This document shows, one piece after another, positions 58,301-64,000 of a stretch of DNA of 64,000 nucleotides (positions are counted from its first letter, which is position 1; the number at the start of each line of letters is the position of its first letter). Where the stretch lies: assembly GCF_905475395.1 (NCBI RefSeq), contig NC_058341.1, positions 66,595,501 to 66,659,500 on the forward strand, in the 5' to 3' direction. The notes under the pieces were generated by a model that saw only the letters and a program-made list of their open reading frames with translations, had not been told where the DNA came from and ran no database searches. The stretch is from Chrysoperla carnea (Eukaryota > Arthropoda > Insecta > Neuroptera > Chrysopidae). The translations under genes and the position numbers were made by a program.

Positions 58301-61300
58301 TGCTTTGCTAAGTTGCCTGTCAAGGGGGGGGGTTTATAAATAAGACCACCTATAACAATGACGGGGGGGAAGAAATTTGTGTGACATAACATCTAAATAT
58401 TATACGAACCTCTCTATATTTAGTAGTTTTATTAATAATAAAATTTATGAGAACTACTCTCCGAGATAATGTGTATTTGTCTGTTAAAAAAAATTATTTT
58501 TAACAATTTTCCAAGTTTTTAGTAGGCAACCATAAAAGTATTATTTATTTTATGACTGTTGTTGCCTTGTTTATAAAAAAATACTTTAATTTTTTTATTT
58601 CTTTGGATGGAAATTTAAATATACTTAAAAAATATTACGACACAATAATTACACAGAATTTTGGTTTTAGACATTATGTTGGCATAAAAATGGGTGTTTT
58701 TTTTAAGCCACAGCGTTGTAGGTCATATATGTTATTATTATACAGTGTGTCGTAGATGAAGACACCGTCACACTTTCTTCATTTATAAGGATATCGATTT
58801 GAAAATTTGCACAGTCATACAAGGTGGGGGTTACATTTTTTAAGATAGTTAACAGAAACCTGAACCTTAAACTCAGCCTACTATAAATTGACAAATAGGG
58901 CAAATTCTTAAAGTTTTGCCTAGCGCCAGAGATCGTTAGAGATATCGAAAAAGATTATTAGAAAAAGTTTCTTAGAATATTTTTTTATCCCATATACCGA
59001 TTTTCATGACCAAATTCGCATTTTGAATTTTTCATTATTTTGGTCTTTATTCAAAATTATTACAAGATTATTTTTTAATTTTATAACTATGGAAGGTAAA
59101 AACTGGACAAATTGATAATTTAATAGTGTTATGTATTCAAATATTTCAATAAACTTGTAATAATTTTGAGGGCAGACCAAAATAATGTAAAAACATTCTA
59201 AGCAACTTTTTCTAATAATTTGTTTCGATATCTTTAACAATCTCTGGCGCTAGGTAAAATTTTCAGACTTTGTCCTATTTGACAATTTGTATTAGGCTGA
59301 GGTTAAGGTTCAGGTTTCGGTTAAATATCTTAAAAAATGTGATCCATCCCTCGGTATGACTGTGCAAATTTTCAAATCGATATTCCTAAAATGACGAAAG
59401 TGTGAGGGTGTCTTCATCTTAAATGCGACACACTGTATACAGTTTTAAGTAAAAAGGGAATATATTAATTATAAATTTCGCTGCACTGTGTTACATATTG
59501 TTTTTATATGTAAGATATAAGTTAATAAATTCTGATATATTTATTAAGAGAATAAATAATATTTCTCGAAGATAAACGAGGATTTAAGTTTGTAAATAAT
59601 TAAAAAAACTAATTTTTATTTTTTTGCAATGTACACTTTTATTTAACATACAGGATGTCTACTTAAGTTGGCTACATATTATAGCAAACTTGTTTATTAT
59701 AAGTTTTACGAAAAAAACTTACTTTTTATAAAAATCTCTGCTTTCGAAATAATATAACATTCAGCTATTCAGTCTTGACATCGACTATACAGGGTATCAT
59801 AAAATTTAAAAAGCTCGATAGGAATGTCAATGGTCGTTTAGAAATGTGGACCATTTAGAAAACATAATAAGGGACTCCCGAGATATGGAGGAGTGTATTT
59901 AACGAATTTTCTAAAAGAACAATTACATGTGTGGAACGCGAAGGTGGATACGTGGAGGCAAAAACGAATTGAAGAAAACTGCTTTTACTTATGTCAACAA
60001 TAATAATAGAGAATATTCATGTATTTTTTTATATTTTTAATTCATTGTTTACACCGTTATAACAAAGTAAAAAATATAAATACTGCTTAAAAATGCTGTA
60101 TTTAAGTGTAAAAAATATTTAAAATACATTATAATTTTGAGATATTTAAACGCAGTTTTTTCGCGCTCTCTGTAGATGACGTATAAGTACGTGATCTGTC
60201 AATTGGTGACAGTTCAATGTATAATTTACACTTTAAAAAAATGAATTTACAATACAGAATTTACATTCGTTTTTATTAAGTTTTCTAATAAAAAGCCATA
60301 GAATAATAGAAATCAATGTAATACCATACAAAATGTAAGTAATTAATATCATACAGTATTTGACAAGACAACAGAGAACAAATTTGAATTTCCTGTTTTA
60401 GAAATTTTGAATTTTCCTCACTGACTTGTACTTTTATTAATTAATTTTAAGTAATTAATTACTAAAATAATGGTTTAGTTGAAATGTCCAGCCAATACAG
60501 TTACGGAATAAAAATATTGGAACCAAATTTAAATTTCATGAATAATCCCTATTGTGACGTCATATATGAAAAATAAATGTTCTGTATGAATGTTATGACT
60601 GGTTAATTTGGATAACAGATGGCGTATTTTATAAGTAGAATTTACAAAATTTAATATAAAATTGAAGTGGTCAAAACATTATCGTCGTTAATAATTCCTA
60701 AACATCAATTTGTTTTTGCTCCAAGGTATTCACCTTCGTGTACCCTACATGTAATTGTTCTTTTACAAAATTGTTTAAATACACTCCTACATATCTCGGG
60801 AACCGTGAATTGAACCGTTTCCCTTATTATCTGTTCAAAATGGTTTACTTTTCTAAACGACCATTAACATTCCTATCGAACTTTCTCAATTTTTGGCAAC
60901 CTGTACATTCGATGACAAACAGTGGTGGATTTACACTAGGGGCAGTCGGGGCTAGTGCCCAGGGCGGCAAATTTTCTAGGGCGGCAAAATTTGGAAAGTG
61001 AAAAAATATTTTCAATACAATATGTAATTAACTAATTCTTTTAAATAAACATTTTATTTTTCAAATTTTGTATATTATAATATAGGAAATTTAAGTGAAA
61101 ACTATTAAAATAGTTTATTTAATTTATTTCCATAAAGGTTTGCAAAAATAAAATTTGATATTTTTATTTTCTGGAATTGATAAATTCCAGAAATATAGTT
61201 TTTTTGAAGAATTAAAAATATTTTCAAATTATCTATGTCTTTTTGATAACAGAAACTTTAATTGATCAATGAATTTTCCTAAAATTGGAGAATTATCCAA

Positions 61301-63871
61301 TAACACTAATTAATTTAAATTTAAAAGAACAATAATAAATAATATGTAATACATAATAAATTTTCTGCAATTAATTAGTTATTCTAATTTTTTTAAATAA
61401 GGTATCAAAACTATAAAATAAAATTTCAGTCATAAGGCGGCATTTTCTTCAGCGCCCCAGGGCGGCAGAAATTTAAATCCGGCCCTGATGACAAACCTTA
61501 TAATAAACAAGTTTTCTATATGTAGCCAACTTAACATCCTGTATATTGTTATATTTAATATATATTGTGACAAATGTTTCTTTTTATTCAATAAAAAAAG
61601 TTCCAACGAATATTTCAGAAATTATCAATTCCAAACTCTTATTTATTTTGTTTTTGGCTATAAAGTTTATTTTTTCGCGCACACGTACAATTTAATATCA
61701 AACGATACAGACTATTGTTTGTACAGATATCTGTACAGACTGAAAGTCTGAGTAAAAATGTCCATGTAAATATGATGACGAAATGTATGTGCAGACTTAT
61801 CATTAGTACTCAGACTTCTTTAACTCAGACTTTATTATCATACCGACTTTTGTTTGCACTGATTTGTTGCGCAGACAAAATTCTATAGAAGTCTGTGTGA
61901 AGTTGGTATCGTGTGAACCCACCATTTAACCTATACTTTTTTCTTTCCTTCTTTCTTCTCTTTAACTTGATGTTTATTTTATACAAACGCGATTTTTCGA
62001 AAAGCGACTTTTCGTTCTCAAGATATTAGTGTTTTTTAAACAATCACTTTTTATTCGACTGTTAGCACTGTTGCAAAAATATAAAAAAATTGGTTTTTTT
62101 ACATTACTCAAGTTTATCCCTGGAAAGATTTATGTTCCTTAATTATAATAATTTAAAATAACACACAAAACCCAATTTTTTTTCAAACCTTGCGAAAATT
62201 GATACCGTATGATATTCCGTAGCCTTGGAATGTGAGTGAATCTAATTTTCTGTTTTTTGAGTTTTAATAATTTTTTTATTTGTGTGTTGTAGGCCCTCAA
62301 GTATTTTTTTGGCATCATGTTCTTTTGACTTCTTTTATTTTTTCATTCTTTATTTCAAACAAATTAGATTTTTCATTCTTAACCCGTCAACACTCGAATC
62401 AACCGTTCGGAAAATCTTAAGTCGCGTGGCGCGTTTTGCACATGCGTAAAATATTTGCCGCGTTAAATATTCGTAATTTATTTTTAATGCACTAGCTAAT
62501 TAAAAATAGTACCTAGAAAGGTACGAGAAACTTTGTTTTCATTATAACTTCGTTAATTTTTATGCAAATGACTTGAAACTTTTCTAATTTTCATGGTTTT
62601 TTAATGTATTTAAAAAAGTGTACGATAAATTTTCTTTAAAAAACTGCAAATTTTTCAGTTATTTGACGTTAAATACCCCGAATTTCAATCGTTAATAACT
62701 CGGAAAGTATTGGCTTTTTAAAATATGCTTAAATGAATTTTTGTTTGTTTAAAATTCATCTTTTTATCGATTCATGATGTCATTCTCGGACCACCCACTG
62801 AGAAGAGGTGGCTCCCACCCCGTGGGCAAGATTGCACAGATTTGTTTTTAACTTCTTTAAGTAAGGTTTAAACAATGTAGTCGAGCAGTTTTTATTAATA
62901 TTTATTGGCTGGCCCTGGATTCCCAAATTTTGAGTTATTTATACCTTATGAATCTCTGGTAACCTGTTAACCTTATAGTTTGATTACGTGATTATTGAAT
63001 GACGTTTAAGAGTGAAAATATTAGAGCAGAGACATAATCTAAATAATTAAATTCATTTTAACTAATTTAACCATATTTCTATTACAAGTTTTTTTTAATT
63101 TACAGATTACGACTTATATTAAACTAACGAAAGTGGACGAACAGAACCGAAAATTTACGAAGATATTTTTCTGCTTACACCTTTTATATTTATAACTTTT
63201 TCAGACGAGGATTTTTACACTTTCCTGCTGAGTTTGCAGGCAGTAGCCCTGGCCTACATGTAGGATATCACAATTCGCCTTGAGTAAGTGTCGACACTGC
63301 CAAATCTGCCATTCAAATGAAATAATACAAATTCTGAGAGTATACTCAAATTCTTTATTAATGAAATAATTTTTATTATAAGCAGCGATTTATGCTTATA
63401 TTCGGGCCCTGGAATAAAATAGTGAATTTTTATGTTTTTACTATGTTAACTTTTAATTTTGTTAACTTTAATTTCATAAAAGACGTCAACACCATCAAGT
63501 GGTTTAAAGAAGAACTTGAAAAATTATTAATCGTCAACCATATTTCAGCTTCGAGATCAGTTCCATTCGATTCAGTGTAAAACAATGATTAAAAAAAATC
63601 TTAAGGCCAACAATTTCCCCAATTGAATGACTTTATTTTAATTTTTGATATAATTTGTAAATTGCTGATGCAACGACCACACGACCACAATTCAGGGTCG
63701 AGAAATAATAATATTTGATATAATTTGTAAATTAATGGATCCTTCAATTAATGGATTCAACGTCCCAAAAAATATTAAAATTCAAAAATTCACCATTTAA
63801 TTCCAATGTTGGTACTGGCTTATTTATATTAAAAAATAACAATTTAAAAAACTTACTTTTAGTTCCTCCAT
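46259..63871 (-). CDS. Hgd: Homogentisate 1,2-dioxygenase (gene span)
   Basis: Six coding exons (15, 267, 184, 531, 182 and 135 nt) join in phase to a 437-aa protein (human 445). The enzyme is a cytosolic non-haem Fe(II) dioxygenase. It opens the ring of homogentisate to 4-maleylacetoacetate in phenylalanine/tyrosine breakdown, a pathway insects rely on for tyrosine clearance and cuticle pigment balance. Visible: [67 protein letters not shown] and [19 protein letters not shown]. By alignment with the human numbering, iron ligands His332, Glu338 and His368 (human 335, 341, 371) and active-site His289 (human 292) are present, in [23 protein letters not shown] and MTPHGPD. Intron 1 is 8.1 kb and four introns carry foldback transposons. 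All conserved residues are intact, so it is functional. Confidence 0.97.
46635..46850 (+). repeat. Family A element, partial (Hgd intron 5)
   Basis: Holds CATGTGTATATGAAATATAC, GTCCCAAGTTTGTAACGC and CACGATAACTCAAAAACG, then breaks at ACTCATGACGTAA. Confidence 0.7.
47435..47616 (-). CDS. Hgd: Hgd coding exon 5
   Basis: Residues 333-393, [18 protein letters not shown] to KIAVGTM. Carries ligands Glu338 and His368. The acceptor is TTTTCTCAG and the donor ATG|GTATGT. Confidence 0.97.
48110..49139. mobile_element. TA-flanked foldback element, 312-bp arms (Hgd intron 4)
   Basis: Arms 48110-48421 and 48828-49139 are near-perfect complements around a 406-bp A-rich spacer. The ends are CGGGGTGTTCCAAACCACCC and its complement, flanked by TATA on both sides. 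TA flanks and a GGGTGTTCC start suggest a Tc1/mariner-type MITE. The mirrored reading frames [15 protein letters not shown] in both arms are arm copies, not genes. Confidence 0.85.
49248..49800. mobile_element. Foldback element, first copy of a pair (Hgd intron 4)
   Basis: Left end CAGTATGTCGCATTTAAGAT; arms share ATGAAGACACTCTCACACTTT, ATATCGATTTGAAAATTTG and TAGCGCCAGAGATGGTTAG. The arms meet near 49530 around CCGATTATCATCACATG. The right terminus has diverged. Same family as 58743-59435. Confidence 0.8.
50205..50735 (-). CDS. Hgd: Hgd coding exon 4
   Basis: Residues 156-332 plus one base, [16 protein letters not shown] to FRPPYYH. Carries active-site His289 and ligand His332 at its end. 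The open frame reads on into the intron but the family sequence resumes in exon 5 (A|GA = Arg333). The donor is CACA|GTAAGT. Confidence 0.97.
51351..52110. mobile_element. Foldback element (Hgd intron 3)
   Basis: The left end GTTCATAGGACCCCAAAGAA pairs with TTCCTAGGGTTCCTATAAAT at the right. Inner arms pair at AGTCCAACTTAACCTAATCA / TGACTAGATTAAGTTGGCT and TGTAGCCCGAAATTTTG / its counterpart. The left arm holds two diverged copies of a CGGATTCTGTCTCG / CTGATTCTGTCTCG unit. Confidence 0.7.
52180..52530 (+). repeat. Family A element, partial (Hgd intron 3)
   Basis: Holds ACCATGTATGAAATATATCA, GTCCCAAGTTAGAGCGC, GGACTCGATATCTTAAAAAC, TTAGGACGTAAAATGTG and CACTGTTTACCCGTGAAGGC. Confidence 0.65.
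52531..52960. mobile_element. Helitron-like fragments (Hgd intron 3)
   Basis: Inverted relative to 8.63-8.80 kb (CACCCCCACTTTCTGGCTCC, TTGATATCCCACTTGAGTAT), followed by AATCACTCTATCTATTAAAA as in the 45.4-46.1 kb copy. No terminus is clear. Confidence 0.45.
53050..53150 (+). repeat. Family A right terminus fragment
   Basis: AAACGATTGCGTAATGAACA followed by the terminus TTTCAACATTTAACTCAGTT...GCTTGTTTTCACTTG. Confidence 0.65.
53471..53654 (-). CDS. Hgd: Hgd coding exon 3
   Basis: Residues 95-155 plus one base, [14 protein letters not shown] to NSDGDFLI. One residue shorter than human in the [10 protein letters not shown] loop. The donor is ATTG|GTATGT. Confidence 0.96.
53878..54179. mobile_element. 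TA-flanked foldback MITE, 302 bp (Hgd intron 2)
   Basis: TA flanks both sides (53876-53877 and 54180-54181). The ends are CCATCTAGGCATATA and its near-complement; the arms extend about 85 bp to GCGAGAGGTATTATATAC / GTATATAATACCTCTCGC. One arm is also present as a relic at 294-345. Confidence 0.85.
54290..55215. mobile_element. Foldback element with internally inverted tandem units (Hgd intron 2)
   Basis: Outer arms: TTGGCCAAATAGGAAAATTA and CCATTTCTGAGGTGATTTTT (left) pair with AAAAATCACCTCAGAAATGG and CTATTTGGCCAATAGCAA (right). Inside, units of about 130 bp carrying GATCACGATTCCGAATTC and ATATACTCCCTC repeat on the left and flip orientation near 54770. Confidence 0.75.
55472..55738 (-). 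CDS. Hgd: Hgd coding exon 2
   Basis: Residues 6-94, [10 protein letters not shown] to QYPDPNQ. Ends at the same residue as human position 94. The acceptor is TTTTGTTTTCAG and the donor CAA|GTTAGT. Confidence 0.96.
55985..56130 (-). repeat. Family A element, partial, inverted (Hgd intron 1)
   Basis: Holds GGACACCAAAGTTTTGCCTT, TTTGCCCCTGCATGAGAAAA, ACATTTTTTACATTTAAAC and TTTTGTTCTATCTTGTACGG. Closest to the right arm at 21.5-21.7 kb. Confidence 0.65.
56131..57648. other. Hgd intron 1, unclassified portion
   Basis: Contains a T run near 56450-56472. No gene supported. The segment near 57065-57110 (GTATCGTTACCATGGAAACG) resembles one near 43065-43090, so it is probably another dispersed repeat. 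Confidence 0.35.
57649..57960 (+). pseudogene. Decayed mariner-type transposase with an internal deletion
   Basis: The start [20 protein letters not shown] matches the N terminus of Mos1-like transposases. After about 25 codons it jumps, with a frame change, to [15 protein letters not shown] and CRIWGS (region of the first catalytic Asp), then in another frame to FWSGGL and [21 protein letters not shown]. At least two frame changes and loss of the helix-turn-helix-to-catalytic segment make it inactive. Confidence 0.82.
57961..58742. other. Hgd intron 1, unclassified portion
   Basis: No gene or element recognised. It may include decayed 3' sequence of the mariner copy. Confidence 0.3.
58743..59435. 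mobile_element. TA-flanked foldback element, second copy of a pair (Hgd intron 1)
   Basis: TA on both sides (58741-58742 and 59436-59437); ends CAGTGTGTCG and CGACACACTG. Arms share ATATCGATTTGAAAATTTGC and TAGCGCCAGAGATCGTTAG with the copy at 49248-49800. It differs by a central insertion at about 59010-59195 that is itself a hairpin (TATTTTGGTCTTTATTCAAA / its counterpart near 59170). Confidence 0.85.
59651..61546. mobile_element. Large foldback element interrupted by a hAT element (Hgd intron 1)
   Basis: Ends TACAGGATGTCTACTTAAGT and ACTTAACATCCTGTA-type complement, both with GGCTACATAT. Inner arms pair at AAAAAGCTCGATAGGAATGT / ACATTCCTATCGAACTTTC and GTCGTTTAGAAA / TTTCTAAACGAC. The right arm is split by the hAT insertion at 60920-61487. 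No coding sequence. Confidence 0.75.
60920..61487. mobile_element. hAT-type MITE with 8-bp target duplication
   Basis: A 568-bp element starting CAGTGGTGGATTTACACTAG and ending AATTTAAATCCGGCCCTG, an imperfect inverted repeat with CAG..GGATTTA ends. ATGACAAA is duplicated exactly on both sides (60912-60919 and 61488-61495), the hAT hallmark. AT-rich and non-coding inside, with GGGCGGCA motifs near both ends. Confidence 0.9.
61547..63856. other. Hgd intron 1, distal portion
   Basis: AT-rich. A cluster of CAGACTT / AAGTCTG motifs lies near 61735-61900. No nested gene, RNA gene or complete transposon recognised. Confidence 0.35.
63857..63871 (-). CDS. Hgd: Hgd coding exon 1
   Basis: Encodes only MEELK, matching MAELK in human HGD. 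The donor is AAA|GTAAGT, phase 0. Supported by the exact phase and by the family N terminus, though separated from exon 2 by 8.1 kb. Confidence 0.85.
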
Positions 63872-64000
63872 AACACAAAACTATTTAATTGTTGAAGTAA
63901 CTATAAAAATATGATACAATGTTTGTTGTTGAAATTGTTTTAAATAAATATAATCAAATGATTTTTAAATATTTTATTAATATTAAAAAATATTTAAAAA
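63872..64000 (-). promoter_or_regulatory. Hgd upstream region (partial)
   Basis: The 129 bp before the Hgd start codon reach the window edge. They should hold the 5' untranslated region and possibly part of the promoter; no element can be named. Confidence 0.35.

Overview
The window is AT-rich nuclear DNA from an arthropod, almost certainly an insect. Evidence: spliceosomal introns with GT-AG junctions; conserved animal proteins (the Caf1-55 product reads like the fly and human proteins almost throughout); and a transposon load typical of insects (TA- and TTAA-flanked foldback elements, PIF/Harbinger, hAT, Helitron-like ends, mariner). A short interstitial run of TTAGG, the usual insect telomere unit, also fits. 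The order cannot be fixed from the sequence alone.

Five protein-coding genes can be supported. Left to right they are: an uninterrupted NRF-1/erect wing coding region (6253-7683, +); a single-exon Arp2/3 subunit 4 gene (13396-13902, +); a two-exon CAMLG/GET2-like gene (23153-22334, -); the chromatin WD40 protein Caf1-55/RBBP4 in six coding exons (24945-34982, +); and homogentisate 1,2-dioxygenase in six coding exons (63871-46259, -). The CAMLG-like gene and Caf1-55 are divergent, about 1.8 kb apart. The five are unrelated housekeeping functions (transcription, actin nucleation, tail-anchored protein insertion, chromatin assembly, tyrosine breakdown), so no operon-like logic links them. Every exon junction of the spliced genes was checked for GT-AG ends and for reading phase.

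Much of the rest is mobile DNA. A dispersed family with roughly 45-bp terminal inverted repeats (called family A here) has about 16 full or partial copies. At least 15 other large inverted-repeat elements are present. They include three different TTAA-flanked elements, one of which has inserted into an identical copy of itself; a PIF/Harbinger deletion derivative that keeps the start of its transposase; a hAT element with an 8-bp target duplication nested in another element's arm; several TA-flanked foldbacks in the Hgd introns; a terminal-repeat element carrying a 96-bp tandem array; and Helitron-like ends, one near a decayed OTU-protease fragment.

Between Caf1-55 and Hgd (35.7-37.6 kb) lies a block of inverted, decayed fragments of an SNF2-type helicase, one of which is split by a foldback element. 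No novel intact gene system was found. The strongest novelties are the self-nested TTAA element, the palindromic SNF2 fragment cluster and the uninterrupted ewg/NRF-1 coding region.
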